From Shewanella profunda (GTDB lineage: Bacteria; Pseudomonadota; Gammaproteobacteria; Enterobacterales; Shewanellaceae): a DNA stretch of 51,828 nucleotides. Numbering within the stretch: the first letter of the stretch is position 1; each line of letters starts with the position of its first letter. Shown here in pieces: positions 7,625 through 16,806 of this stretch. The DNA is taken from positions 1 to 51,828 of the forward strand of contig NZ_JAKILG010000034.1 of NCBI RefSeq assembly GCF_023283765.1, read 5' to 3'. Position numbers and translations under genes: made by a program. The notes beneath the pieces were generated by a model. The model ran no database searches and had not been told where the DNA came from. It saw only the letters and a list, made by a program, of their open reading frames with translations.

Positions 7625-9223
7625 TTACTTACGACCATCCTGCTCGCGTTTGGCTTTAAAATCCGACGACTCTATCCAACGGGGCCAATCGTTACTATTC
7701 GCTAAGGTTTTTAACATATTAGCCATTAGATCTAAATCTTGGCTTACGCCAGCTAATGACCAATTCGGATCATAATCGTCAGCACCTTGGTGGTATTTAT
7801 GGGTAATATAATCGGGATCTGTATCCCCAAGGCTCATAAATAGCAGCCCAGGGATCCCTTGTTGCGCCAATGCAAAATGGTCTGATCTAAACATTAAACC
7901 GTTTTGTGGCCTAGGATCTGCTTTGACTGTGCGGCCTTGGGCCTTAGCCGTTTTATCCAAATATTGCTCCAGCTCAGAAACCCCTTCACCATAACGCAGA
8001 ATATAATCGACGCTCTGACCCATATTCATTCCATCGATATTGAGGAATGCGACAATATTTTTAGCTGGCACACTAGGATGTTGCGCAAAATGCTGTGCAC
8101 CAATCAAACCGGTTTCTTCCGCGGTAAAGGCACTGAAAATGATCGAGCGTTCTAAGGGGGCTATCTCGGCTTGTTTCTTAAAATATCGAGCAAGGGCCAA
8201 AACCCCCGCTACACCACTGGCATTATCGACTGCACCATTTAAGATTTCAGGCTTGCCATCTTCAATCACAGTTCCGAGATGATCCCAGTGTGCATGCATC
8301 ATCACTACTTCATCGGGCCGAGTTTTTCCGGGCAGTAATGCAGCAACATTATGGGATTCAGCGCGCTCGATTGTATTATTTAAGGTTAATTGCGCCTGCA
8401 GTTTAAGTGGCAGCGCTTTAAAATTGGGTTTTGCCGCTTGCTGTTTTAAGTTATCAAAATCCATTCCCGCCTTGGCAAAGATTTTCTGGGCAACATCATG
8501 TTGCACCCAACCCATAACACCTACTTGCTCTTGGTTATTATTAGCGTCGACCAAGGTAAACTTAGTGCCCGTATTGGAGTTTTGTACAACACCCCAACCG
8601 TAAGCTGCTGGTGCGGTTTCGTGCACAATAAACACGGCCTCGGCCCCTTGGCGCGCCGCTTCTTCGTATTTATATGTCCAGCGACCGTAATAGGTCATTG
8701 CATTGCCTTTAAATACGTTTGGATCTTGGGTGGCGAAACCAGGATCATTGACTAATACGATCACTGTTTTGCCTTTTACATCTAGACCTTGATAATCGTT
8801 CCAACCGTATTCAGGGGCATTAATGCCATAACCCACAAACACCACATCACTATTCTTTAAGCTGACTTTTTCGGCGATCCTTTGGGTTCTGGCGGTAAAT
8901 TCACTGCCATTTGTTAATTTAAGCCCACCGATGTCGAGCTGCATATTTTGATCGGCGCTAATTTGAGCTAAAGGCACCGCTTGTAAATAACTGTCACCGA
9001 AAGCGGGTTTAAGTCCCATCTCTTTAAAGGCTTTTTCGAGATAATCTAAGGTTAATTGCTCACCTTCAGATAAAGGTGCCCGACCACCAAAGGCATCACT
9101 GGCTAAGGTTTTCACATCATTGCGGTACTGGGTAAGATCTAGGCTATCCGTAAAGGATGTGGCTGCGTCAGCGGGTACAGTCAGCAGGGCGCTAAAAGCA
9201 CTGACTAGGATGAAATTTTTCAC
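7625..9223 (-). CDS. Secreted M28-family metallo-aminopeptidase
   Basis: A zinc aminopeptidase exported from the cytoplasm. The start is placed at a GTG (9223) because GGGAG lies seven bases upstream and translation then gives a clean signal peptide, MKNFILVSAFSALLTVPADA; an ATG at 9247 would add eight unlikely residues. A protease-associated (PA) insert covers the first 150-270 mature residues. The M28 zinc ligands are recognisable: HAHWDHLG (His), VDNASGVAG (bridging Asp), FTAEETGLIG (Glu-Glu), LNIDGMN (Asp) and the late FRSDHFALA (His). About 532 residues, the usual size for the PA-containing subgroup. It likely releases N-terminal residues from peptides in the periplasm or outside. Monocistronic. 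Confidence 0.9.
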   Translation of the reverse strand: MKNFILVSAFSALLTVPADAATSFTDSLDLTQYRNDVKTLASDAFGGRAPLSEGEQLTLDYLEKAFKEMGLKPAFGDSYLQAVPLAQISADQNMQLDIGGLKLTNGSEFTARTQRIAEKVSLKNSDVVFVGYGINAPEYGWNDYQGLDVKGKTVIVLVNDPGFATQDPNVFKGNAMTYYGRWTYKYEEAARQGAEAVFIVHETAPAAYGWGVVQNSNTGTKFTLVDANNNQEQVGVMGWVQHDVAQKIFAKAGMDFDNLKQQAAKPNFKALPLKLQAQLTLNNTIERAESHNVAALLPGKTRPDEVVMMHAHWDHLGTVIEDGKPEILNGAVDNASGVAGVLALARYFKKQAEIAPLERSIIFSAFTAEETGLIGAQHFAQHPSVPAKNIVAFLNIDGMNMGQSVDYILRYGEGVSELEQYLDKTAKAQGRTVKADPRPQNGLMFRSDHFALAQQGIPGLLFMSLGDTDPDYITHKYHQGADDYDPNWSLAGVSQDLDLMANMLKTLANSNDWPRWIESSDFKAKREQDGRK

Positions 9224-9411
9224 GACTTTCTCCCAAGTTATTATCATTATTTAATTTTGAGGATAAACTTTATCATATACATCACAGCTTGTGACGGATC
9301 TCTTGGGATATGTTTTACATCGGTGGCATGCTGTTTAGCATCAACGATATAGCGCTAAACGGCCCAGTCCATTTATCTTATTGGTCGTTTTTTATTGATT
9401 AAGGTCACTGC

Positions 9412-10437
9412 ATGCCACGAGAATTATTACAAACCGCCGCGTTGAATTTAAAAAAAGCAGTTCCACTAATGCTCAAACATAAAATTCCCACTACGCCAGT
9501 GAATTACGCACTCTGGTACACCTATGTCGGGGAACAAAACTCCGCTTTAAATGAGCAGCTTGATACTGTTATCGCTCAATACAATACCTGTCCACCCGTC
9601 AGCAGTGAATTGCTCTACCGCCAATACGTTGCCGATCCCGTCGAACTGGACGTACGGGAAATGCGCCAGAATTTAGATGCTATGGTGACTGAACTTTCGC
9701 AATCTCTCAAAGATACCAACCTCGACACACATGAGTTTCAATCCCGTATCGATAGCAATTTTGAGAAACTCAATCGTATTGAAGATGAAGGCTTTAGTGT
9801 CGAGCAAGTGCTCGATTTAGTGCGGAGTTTAGTAAAAGAATCTGACAATATTCGTTCAAGCACAGAGTTTTTCACCGGACAATTGCAAAAGGCACAAACC
9901 GAAATCGATTCCCTTAAAAAGAAACTCGAACAAACGGAAAAGGATGTTCTCTACGACGCTCTCACCGGTTGCCTTAACCGCCGCGCCTTTGATGCAGATT
10001 TCAGTGGCATGCTAGCCCAAGCCCCCGAAGGGACCTGCATCATTTTGGTCGATATCGATCACTTTAAAGTGTTTAACGATAGCTATGGCCACCAAATGGG
10101 TGATCAGGTATTACGCGCCGTAGCTAAACGCTTACAAGAATCCTGCCGTGATGGAATTAAACTGTACCGCTTTGGCGGTGAAGAATTTGCGATTCTCGTT
10201 CCCAAGAGCCAACTGCGCATTGCCCGTCAATTGGCCGAAGCCATGCGCCGAGGGCTTGAAAAACTCAGCTTAAAAGATAGACGCAGAGATGAACGCATCG
10301 ATAATATCAACGCATCTTTTGGTGTTGCACAGTGGCAAGAGAAGCAGACAGGGCTTCAACTGATTGAAAAAGCAGACAAGTTACTCTATGAAGCAAAACG
10401 ACTCGGCCGTAATCGTGTCATGCCGATAAGTAACTAG
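9412..10437 (+). CDS. Diguanylate cyclase (GGEEF), degenerate I-site
   Basis: A 341-residue cytoplasmic enzyme that makes cyclic di-GMP from two GTP. Residues 1-170 form an alpha-helical sensor-like region with the motif PTTPVNYALWYTYVG and a heptad-rich coiled coil (150-180). The GGDEF domain occupies about 178-338 with GGEEF at 255-259 and the metal-binding VDIDHFK upstream, so catalysis should be intact. The allosteric inhibitory site RxxD is replaced by RDGI (R246 kept, Asp position 249 is Ile), which predicts weak or no product inhibition. No membrane segment. Monocistronic, with a palindromic repeat just after the stop. Confidence 0.93.
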   Translation: MPRELLQTAALNLKKAVPLMLKHKIPTTPVNYALWYTYVGEQNSALNEQLDTVIAQYNTCPPVSSELLYRQYVADPVELDVREMRQNLDAMVTELSQSLKDTNLDTHEFQSRIDSNFEKLNRIEDEGFSVEQVLDLVRSLVKESDNIRSSTEFFTGQLQKAQTEIDSLKKKLEQTEKDVLYDALTGCLNRRAFDADFSGMLAQAPEGTCIILVDIDHFKVFNDSYGHQMGDQVLRAVAKRLQESCRDGIKLYRFGGEEFAILVPKSQLRIARQLAEAMRRGLEKLSLKDRRRDERIDNINASFGVAQWQEKQTGLQLIEKADKLLYEAKRLGRNRVMPISN

Positions 10438-10440
10438 GCC

Positions 10441-10483
10441 GTGTTGATGCTTCAAGGTGATTCTGGCACTTGAAACGTCAACA
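10441..10483. repeat. Imperfect palindromic repeat, short form
   Basis: GTGTTGATGCTTCAAG at the left pairs imperfectly with CTTGAAACGTCAACA at the right around GTGATTCTGGCA. The same outer ends and the TCTGGCA core occur at 24327-24400 in a longer form, so both are members of one dispersed family sitting at 3' ends of converging genes. It may serve as a terminator between the cyclase and sortase genes. Confidence 0.6.
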
Positions 10484-10525
10484 GGCTTTGGCTGAGAGAA
10501 CTTTGGCTGATAGAAATAGGGTGAT

Positions 10526-11140
10526 TTACGATGCTAAAACAGGAACTGCCTGCACCACAAATCTCAGTTCTGCACCACCTTGGATCTCACCAAAAGGGTA
10601 ACAGGTAATGAGGGTTAATCTTTCATCTTCAGAGGGCGCCATAAACTCAGTTTGCGACTCATGCACAACCTGTGTTGCTACCACTTGATAAAGAATGTCC
10701 TTTCCCGATGCAGTTTGCAGGGATATTTTCCGCCCAACGGCCATACCATTTAATATCGCAAAATGTGTGTCCCTATGCCCCGCAATGACCGTATTACCTA
10801 TCTGGCCCGCTGACGCGCTGGATAACACTAAACTTGGTCCAAATGCGAGGTTACGTCCCGACGCTCCCGCAAGCACATACAAGCTATCGTTTGCGGCAAT
10901 CTCATCAAAATGCGTAAACTTATTACTCTGATAAATAGACAATTTAGCAACGGGATAGGTATCTGCCCATGACCAAGGTTTGTGGGATTTTCCGTCGGCT
11001 AAAGTCTTAGTCCATGCCTGTTCTATCAAATATTGTGCGAAATGTGCTTTAGCTTGCATATAGAGTCCTTTTCCTAGCAATGTACCGCCGAGCAATAACA
11101 ATCCCACTAGCAAAATTCGCCGTGTCTGCTGTCTACTCAT
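10526..11140 (-). CDS. Class GN (proteobacterial) sortase
   Basis: A 204-residue membrane-anchored cysteine transpeptidase. After an N-terminal membrane helix (residues 9-24), the sortase fold carries the catalytic triad: H122 in AGHRDTHF, C180 in LITCYPF, and R193 in ELRFVV. This is the sortase subtype found in Gram-negative bacteria with a single dedicated substrate encoded next door. The substrate gene ends 12 bp upstream on the same strand, and the regulator/kinase pair of the system is divergent. It is expected to cleave the substrate at its LPQTA motif; the acceptor nucleophile in Gram-negatives is not known. Confidence 0.93.
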   Translation of the reverse strand: MSRQQTRRILLVGLLLLGGTLLGKGLYMQAKAHFAQYLIEQAWTKTLADGKSHKPWSWADTYPVAKLSIYQSNKFTHFDEIAANDSLYVLAGASGRNLAFGPSLVLSSASAGQIGNTVIAGHRDTHFAILNGMAVGRKISLQTASGKDILYQVVATQVVHESQTEFMAPSEDERLTLITCYPFGEIQGGAELRFVVQAVPVLAS

Positions 11141-11152
11141 AAGGTTAAATGC

Positions 11153-13429
11153 TCATAATGTTTGTTTGTAGGGAATAGCGAGAATGACAGCTCTCTCTTT
11201 GCGGCGTTGACGCAGCATTGAGCCTGCTAACAGCAATGCTAATATCAAAGTGACAGCACCAAGTAGCATATCGAAACGACTCGATGTGGCCGTTTGTGGT
11301 AATACACCAAAGGGTTTCCAACCTAAGGGTAAGTGTTGGCGTACAACGGCATCACGCGTCATGGCGCTGGAATCAATAGGCGTTAAATCTACCGCCACTA
11401 AACTGGTGTAAGGGCTGACTAAGTGGTAATTCATTGATAATGCAGTTACCTGCTGCTTTACTTTGTCATCGTTTGCGCCATTTTTACTGAGTTCCAGTGC
11501 GGCAATTTGCTTTCTGGCCCAGAGTAAATCTAAACCCGCATCTTGATTGGTGATTAATCCATCGCTGCCGTCCTTGAGGGAAAGCGACTGTTGCCAGTTT
11601 TTATGGCCCTGACGACCGGAGATCACTAACTCCTGCGGCTCACGCTCACTGCGTTTTAGGCTGACAACAACAGGCTCACCACGGTACAAATCTGGAATGG
11701 GTGATGGCCAGTAATCAGGCACCCCACCATCGTCAAAGCGCACGTTAATATCGGTTAATACTGGATACTGAATTTTATTCAGCAACAGGCTTATCTTCTG
11801 CTCAACCTCATCCACATTACCAATATAGGTAAAAGTACCTCGACCTAGTTCTGCAGCTCTCTGCATAAAATGCGAATTAGGTGCCGAGCCAATACCCACA
11901 GTAAACAAGCGACTCTCACCTATTTGATAACGGATCAGATCAAATAAGGCTTGCTCATTACCCACCGAACCGTCAGTCATAAAAATCACTTGGCGCAAGG
12001 GCTGAGATTGTACCGATAAATGGCCCATATCCTTAGGCAATGCAGCATTAAGTGCCAATGCCATCTCGGTACCACCGTCGGCCTGTAATCGATTGACAAA
12101 CTGTCTCGCACGGGCAAGATGAGTTTGGCTTGCCCGCAGTGGCGTTGGCGACAGTTGAGTCAATTCAGAATTAAACTCAATAATATTAAAACTGTCCTCA
12201 ACCTTTAATCCATTAAGAGCATAGTGGAGTGCACTTTTGGCCTGCACTATCGAATCCCCCGCCATAGAGCCAGAGGTGTCGATCACTAGAATTAATTCAC
12301 GGGGTAATGTTGACAGCGTATGCTCGTCTGCCTTGGGTGGTAACACCATAACAAGACTGTAGTTATCATCTGATTTGCGACTCTCACTGATATTATCTTC
12401 AGAAGATCCATCGCCATGGGTTTTCCCCTGCTGATTAAAGACTAAAGCCATTGGGCTCATACCCTGTTTGGCACGCCATTGCAGCACAAAATCGCGATTT
12501 GCGACCGCGCTATTGGTAAGTGATACCTTGATTACGCCGTGATGGGGCTCATCCAGCGTGATCTCATGGTAAGGACTTTCAATTGCTGATTTATCCACGC
12601 CATCAGTAAAACGCACCTCAATATTGGCTTTAAGCACAGGATCTCGTTCGCTATTGGATCTTCTTAACGGTGCAATAATACGTTCAGCATCAAAAACTTG
12701 ACTGCTAGTCACACGGGAGTTAACCCCATTTTCATTGGCAGAGGCGTTATCCTTGATGAAACCTGGAATATAGCGCGGCGCCACCACCAAAGGAAAACGC
12801 AGACTGAATAGGCCGTCCTCATATTTAATGTTTTCTTGGTAACTAATTTCGACAATTAATTGCTCATTTGGCGCAAGGTTTGCTACTTCGGTTGTAAACA
12901 TATTGGGGCGCTCTTGGCTCACAAGACTGGCGCGTTTACCCTCGGCTTTTGCCTGTTGAAAGATCTGTTTAGCCTCAGCTTTGGGATGAATTTGCCCTTC
13001 TATCACCCGCTGACCTAAGTGCATACGTAGCGAATCGACTGCAGCCTCGTTTGGTAAAGGAAATAAATACTGGCCGTTTAATACAAATTCGGTGTTATTA
13101 GTGAAAATCTGCTTCACGCTAACGCGATTATTTAAGCCCGAGACTTGCATCGACACCTGTGTATCAAGCGGTAAAGAGGGCAATAAGGCACCATTTGGCA
13201 TGAAATACAACAGCATACCCTGAGTAATATCATCATAATCAAGAGTTTGTTGCTGCTGCGAAATGTGTGCTTCCAGTGCAGGAGCTGTATCTTGTTGCCC
13301 TGACAAGGTTACTGCAGTATTTGGCGATGCCAATACTGCAAATGGTAACCCCAAAAAAATAGCAACACTAACGACGACCATAACGAATGCTTCAATGACT
13401 TCTTTTATCCTTTTCCCTGTGGCCATCAC
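11153..13429 (-). CDS. Dedicated sortase substrate with VIT and vWA domains
   Basis: A 758-residue surface or periplasmic protein. The order is: signal peptide (to about residue 36), VIT domain (about 75-200), vWA domain with an intact MIDAS motif DTSGS at 384-388 and a later DGSVG/DGGTE set (about 378-555), a beta-rich region, then a sorting signal: LPQTA at 710-714, a hydrophobic helix (720-739) and the basic tail RQRRKERA. This matches the family called marine proteobacterial sortase target protein. The architecture resembles inter-alpha-trypsin inhibitor heavy chains, which bind matrix partners through metal. Start is a GTG (13429) or the next codon ATG (13426), with AGGAAG upstream. First gene of a two-gene operon with the sortase. 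Confidence 0.93.
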   Translation of the reverse strand: MMATGKRIKEVIEAFVMVVVSVAIFLGLPFAVLASPNTAVTLSGQQDTAPALEAHISQQQQTLDYDDITQGMLLYFMPNGALLPSLPLDTQVSMQVSGLNNRVSVKQIFTNNTEFVLNGQYLFPLPNEAAVDSLRMHLGQRVIEGQIHPKAEAKQIFQQAKAEGKRASLVSQERPNMFTTEVANLAPNEQLIVEISYQENIKYEDGLFSLRFPLVVAPRYIPGFIKDNASANENGVNSRVTSSQVFDAERIIAPLRRSNSERDPVLKANIEVRFTDGVDKSAIESPYHEITLDEPHHGVIKVSLTNSAVANRDFVLQWRAKQGMSPMALVFNQQGKTHGDGSSEDNISESRKSDDNYSLVMVLPPKADEHTLSTLPRELILVIDTSGSMAGDSIVQAKSALHYALNGLKVEDSFNIIEFNSELTQLSPTPLRASQTHLARARQFVNRLQADGGTEMALALNAALPKDMGHLSVQSQPLRQVIFMTDGSVGNEQALFDLIRYQIGESRLFTVGIGSAPNSHFMQRAAELGRGTFTYIGNVDEVEQKISLLLNKIQYPVLTDINVRFDDGGVPDYWPSPIPDLYRGEPVVVSLKRSEREPQELVISGRQGHKNWQQSLSLKDGSDGLITNQDAGLDLLWARKQIAALELSKNGANDDKVKQQVTALSMNYHLVSPYTSLVAVDLTPIDSSAMTRDAVVRQHLPLGWKPFGVLPQTATSSRFDMLLGAVTLILALLLAGSMLRQRRKERAVILAIPYKQTL

Positions 13430-13577
13430 AAAGGCTTCCTTATTGTAAGTATGGATATTAGTTCAATTTAATGTTTAGTTGAGCTTGCACTCGCATCCAT
13501 AACCACAGCTCAAATGCTGGGTGCAAAACTGAATGGGGCTATTAAACACAGTCGGAATGGCATGAGCAGGGATGGAA

Positions 13578-13618
13578 AATGGCAATGCTGCTATCAATTG
13601 TGGCAACAAAATGGCAAT
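13578..13618. promoter_or_regulatory. Direct repeat AATGGCAAT in divergent sortase-system promoter
   Basis: AATGGCAAT occurs at 13578-13586 and again at 13610-13618, a 32-bp spacing (about three helical turns), with CAATTG words nearby. The pair lies upstream of the regulator gene in the 270-bp region that also drives the substrate-sortase operon. A plausible -10 (TATAGT, near 13654) follows. A binding site for the OmpR-type regulator encoded at 13701 is an inference. Confidence 0.35.
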
Positions 13619-13700
13619 TGCAATTGGGCACTTTTTTCTCAGGTAAAATCCTGTATAGTCACGAAAACTTACTCCCCCAAGTCAATAGGAATATGGCCCA

Positions 13701-14393
13701 ATGAAGCGTATCGCCATAGTGGAAGACGAAGCGGCCATTCGTGAGAATTACAAGGATGTGTTGCAACAACATGGTTATAGCGTACAAACCTACGCAGACA
13801 GGCCATCGGCTATGTTAGCCTTTAATACGCGATTACCGGATTTAGCCATTATCGACATTGGCTTAGGCAATGAGATTGATGGTGGCTTTATGTTGTGCCA
13901 ATCCCTGCGCGCCATGTCGAGTACCTTGCCTATTATCTTTTTAACCGCCCGCGACAGTGATTTTGATACCGTGTGCGGCCTGCGCTTAGGCGCCGATGAT
14001 TACTTAAGTAAAGAGGTGAGTTTTCCACATTTAACTGCACGCTTGGCGGCATTATTTCGCCGTTCAGAACTCGCAGCCAGTCAAACGCCGAAGGAAAGCC
14101 TGCTCGAACGCGGTCCACTGACGATTGATGCCAATCGCATGCAAGTCTATTGGAACCAGCATCCTATCGAACTTACCGTTACCGAGTTCTGGATGGTACA
14201 TGCTTTAGCGAAACACCCAGGTCATGTCCGCAGCCGCCATGAATTGATGCAAGAGGCAAAAATTTTTGTCGATGACAGCACTATTACTTCCCATGTGAAA
14301 CGGATCAGAAAGAAATTTATCGCCTCTGCCCCTGAATTTGATTGTATCGATACGGTTTATGGCATGGGCTACCGCTGGGACAGCCTAGCCTAA
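13701..14393 (+). CDS. pdsR: Dedicated sortase system response regulator PdsR
   Basis: A 230-residue OmpR/PhoB-type response regulator. The receiver domain has the acidic pair in VEDEA, the phospho-acceptor D52 (IDIGLG), a Thr in FLTARD and K104 in DDYLSKE. The winged-helix DNA-binding domain covers about 130-228 (ELTVTEFWMVHALAKHPG, then STITSHVKRIRKKF, and VYGMGYRW). It sits 32 bp upstream of its histidine kinase and divergent from the sortase and substrate genes, which are its likely targets. This arrangement matches the proteobacterial dedicated sortase system described as PdsRS. Confidence 0.9.
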   Translation: MKRIAIVEDEAAIRENYKDVLQQHGYSVQTYADRPSAMLAFNTRLPDLAIIDIGLGNEIDGGFMLCQSLRAMSSTLPIIFLTARDSDFDTVCGLRLGADDYLSKEVSFPHLTARLAALFRRSELAASQTPKESLLERGPLTIDANRMQVYWNQHPIELTVTEFWMVHALAKHPGHVRSRHELMQEAKIFVDDSTITSHVKRIRKKFIASAPEFDCIDTVYGMGYRWDSLA

Positions 14394-14425
14394 GTTATGA
14401 TGGGATCACTTTTGATTTATAACCT

Positions 14426-16585
14426 ATGACACGTTTCCCCTTCGGTTTACGCACTAAAGTGATTGGCCTGAGCCTATTTTTACTCTGCCTACCTTGGCTT
14501 GGGTATCAATATGTGTGGGAGATGGAAAAGTACTTACGCCATGGCCAAGAACGCACTTTAGAGGGGACAACTCAGGCTCTTGCGACCGCGCTACACGAAC
14601 GCCCAAAGCTGTTTGATGGTCAAGCCAGCTTTTTAAAGCAAGTGGAAAAAAGCCGCGACCTCTACGCCTACCCACTTGCGGGGGCAATATTACTCGATGG
14701 AAAACTTAACGAGTGGCAGGAATATCAGCACAGATTTATCCAATACGGTGAGGCGAATAAAATCATGCGCGCCGATCCGACCACGCCATTAACCTTAAGT
14801 TTTACCCATATGGTCGGCCAATATGATGGTTACCTGTATGCCTTTTTCCAAGTAGTTGACCCTAATGTGGTTTTTCGCGGTAAGAATGCCCTCAGTGTCG
14901 ATAGAAATGATCATTTATCCATCGCCACACTTTCACCCGACAATAAGTTCAAACGCTATATCGTCGCCACTACTCAGCCCGGTTGGATCAGTGCTTTCGA
15001 ATTACCCGCTAATCCTAAGCAGACTGTGCCGGTAACACCCGAAGTCCGTATTCAAGGACAATGGGCAACAACCGATGTAGGCTACAATATTGAACTGCGT
15101 ATTCCTCTTAATATGGTCGGTAGCAAACTCGGCTTTGCCATAGCTGATGTGACTGACAGTAAATACCGCGATATCACGGCAATTGTCGGTACATCCGCCT
15201 TGGATACAGTAGATAAACTCGGTACTGTGTTAGTCCCTTCCCCGGAAATTGAAAGTATTATCAAAGGGATGAGTCACTATAGTTCGAGGGTATGGGTGGT
15301 AGATAAACATGGGCGAGTGTTAGCTAAATCCGGAGATCTTCGCGCTAATAGCAGCGTCTGGACGCGAACCTTAGAAGATGAAACACCAGGCTCACTGTGG
15401 GGAACCTTTAAACGGGATTATCTGCATCCCCTGTATTACAAAATTCTGACCAAGCCACCAAAGGATTTTATTGATTCGTTGCAGGATTCCACCGAGCTTG
15501 ATGGCAGCCATATCCAAAAAGCGCTATCGGGTCAGCAAAGCTCGACTTGGCGCTTAACCCCTGATAACAAAGCGGTAGTACTCGCAGCCGCAAGCCCTAT
15601 CTGGATTGATAATAATGTTATGGGTGCCGTCGTTGCCGAAGAAACCACCCACGGTATTCGTTCCCTACGTAACCGTGCCTTGGAAAAACTCTTTAACGTG
15701 ATCTTGACCATTATGAGCATGGGCACACTGGCGCTGTTCTTCTTTGCTTCGAGTATTTCAAACCGAATTCGCAAACTGCGCGATGAGGCAGAAAATGCCA
15801 TCGACAGCCAAGGTCGAGTACGCAATAACCTTAAGCCCTCAAAGGCTCGAGATGAAATTGGCGATCTTTCGCGTAGTTTTTCGAGTATCGTCGGACGCCT
15901 AGGCCAATACACCCATTATTTGGAAAATATGTCGTCGCGCCTATCCCACGAACTACGCACCCCCGTCGCCGTAGTGCGATCGTCCCTTGAGCATTTAAAC
16001 CTACAAACCTTAGATCAAGATGCGCAAAAATATGTCGACCGCGCGCAGGAAGGCGTGAGCCGCTTAAGCATGATGCTCAATAATATGAGCGAAGCGACGC
16101 GCCTAGAGCAAAGTTTATTGCAGGCTGATATTACTAAGTTTCCCCTGTCTGAAGTAATCAGCGGTTGTATGCAGGGGTATCAAATTACTTATCCTGAACA
16201 ACGATTTAGCGTAAAAGTGCCAGAACAGCCGCTGATGATGCAAGGCGTACCGGAATATATCGCTCAGTTAATGGATAAGCTTATCGCCAACGCGATTGAG
16301 TTTTGTCACAAGGATAGCGCCATCGAAGTGACGCTCACCCAAGTAGGTAAACAAGCCACATTGCTGATCAGTAACTTAGGGCCAGAACTCCCTATTGATA
16401 TGTCGGAGCAGATTTTCGATTCTATGGTGTCAGTGCGGATAAATCAGGCCCAAGATAAACCGCACCTAGGCTTAGGCTTATATATTGCGCGGCTAGTCGC
16501 TGAGTTTCATCAAGGCAAAATTCTCGCCCGTAACCGTAGCGAACACGATGGCGTGGATATCCTAGTCACACTGCCATTAAATTAA
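14426..16585 (+). CDS. pdsS: Dedicated sortase system histidine kinase PdsS
   Basis: A 719-residue membrane sensor kinase. It has a first membrane helix at about 12-30, a large periplasmic region of nearly 390 residues, a second helix at about 423-443, a HAMP linker (445-500), the phosphorylated H508 in SRLSHELRTP and an ATPase domain with N-box (DKLIANAIEF) and G-box (GLGLYIARL). The part from about 88 to 245 begins LDGKLNEW and contains a YDGYLYAFFQVVD strand pair, NDHLSIAT and YNIELRIPLNMVG, a pattern like CBM9/DOMON beta-sandwiches that bind sugars or haem. A PAS-like stretch follows (VWVVDKHGRVLAKSG). The ligand is unknown. It shares an operon with pdsR. Confidence 0.9.
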   Translation: MTRFPFGLRTKVIGLSLFLLCLPWLGYQYVWEMEKYLRHGQERTLEGTTQALATALHERPKLFDGQASFLKQVEKSRDLYAYPLAGAILLDGKLNEWQEYQHRFIQYGEANKIMRADPTTPLTLSFTHMVGQYDGYLYAFFQVVDPNVVFRGKNALSVDRNDHLSIATLSPDNKFKRYIVATTQPGWISAFELPANPKQTVPVTPEVRIQGQWATTDVGYNIELRIPLNMVGSKLGFAIADVTDSKYRDITAIVGTSALDTVDKLGTVLVPSPEIESIIKGMSHYSSRVWVVDKHGRVLAKSGDLRANSSVWTRTLEDETPGSLWGTFKRDYLHPLYYKILTKPPKDFIDSLQDSTELDGSHIQKALSGQQSSTWRLTPDNKAVVLAAASPIWIDNNVMGAVVAEETTHGIRSLRNRALEKLFNVILTIMSMGTLALFFFASSISNRIRKLRDEAENAIDSQGRVRNNLKPSKARDEIGDLSRSFSSIVGRLGQYTHYLENMSSRLSHELRTPVAVVRSSLEHLNLQTLDQDAQKYVDRAQEGVSRLSMMLNNMSEATRLEQSLLQADITKFPLSEVISGCMQGYQITYPEQRFSVKVPEQPLMMQGVPEYIAQLMDKLIANAIEFCHKDSAIEVTLTQVGKQATLLISNLGPELPIDMSEQIFDSMVSVRINQAQDKPHLGLGLYIARLVAEFHQGKILARNRSEHDGVDILVTLPLN

Positions 16586-16643
16586 CAAATTAGGTAGGTC
16601 CTTGGTCAAAGTGAGGTTTCCTTATAATGCAGAATCTGTCGAC

Positions 16644-16699
16644 AAATGGCACAGGGGCGAAGAACATGAGCCAAACTCATCACTTCGTCTCTGCCATTT
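16644..16699. other. Long imperfect hairpin upstream of metC
   Basis: AAATGGCA at the left pairs with TGCCATTT at the right. Inside are GAAG/CTTC and ATGAG/CTCAT arms closing a small CCAAA loop, so a 56-nt nearly continuous stem can form. It lies 108-163 bp upstream of metC and 59 bp after pdsS. It could be a 3' stabiliser for pdsS mRNA, an intergenic repeat, or a leader structure of metC. No T-run follows. Confidence 0.55.
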
Positions 16700-16753
16700 G
16701 CCAGAGTAAATGCTAAGATGACCGCCATAACAAGGGATTAGTAAAAATTTGCC

Positions 16754-16787
16754 CAACCTACTGATTCAGCCTACTGATCCAACCTAC
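16754..16787. repeat. 13-bp tandem repeat in the metC leader
   Basis: CAACCTACTGATT, CAGCCTACTGATC and a partial CAACCTAC lie head to tail with a 13-bp period, ending 19 bp before the metC start codon. It is likely transcribed as part of the metC leader. Function unknown. Confidence 0.7.
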
Positions 16788-16806
16788 ATGCCAAGGTAAT
16801 GCTTCT

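Noticed and set aside
13514..13744. Plus-strand 76-residue frame in the sortase promoter region
   Set aside because: It overlaps the pdsR start and lacks a ribosome binding site; composition is unlike a protein.
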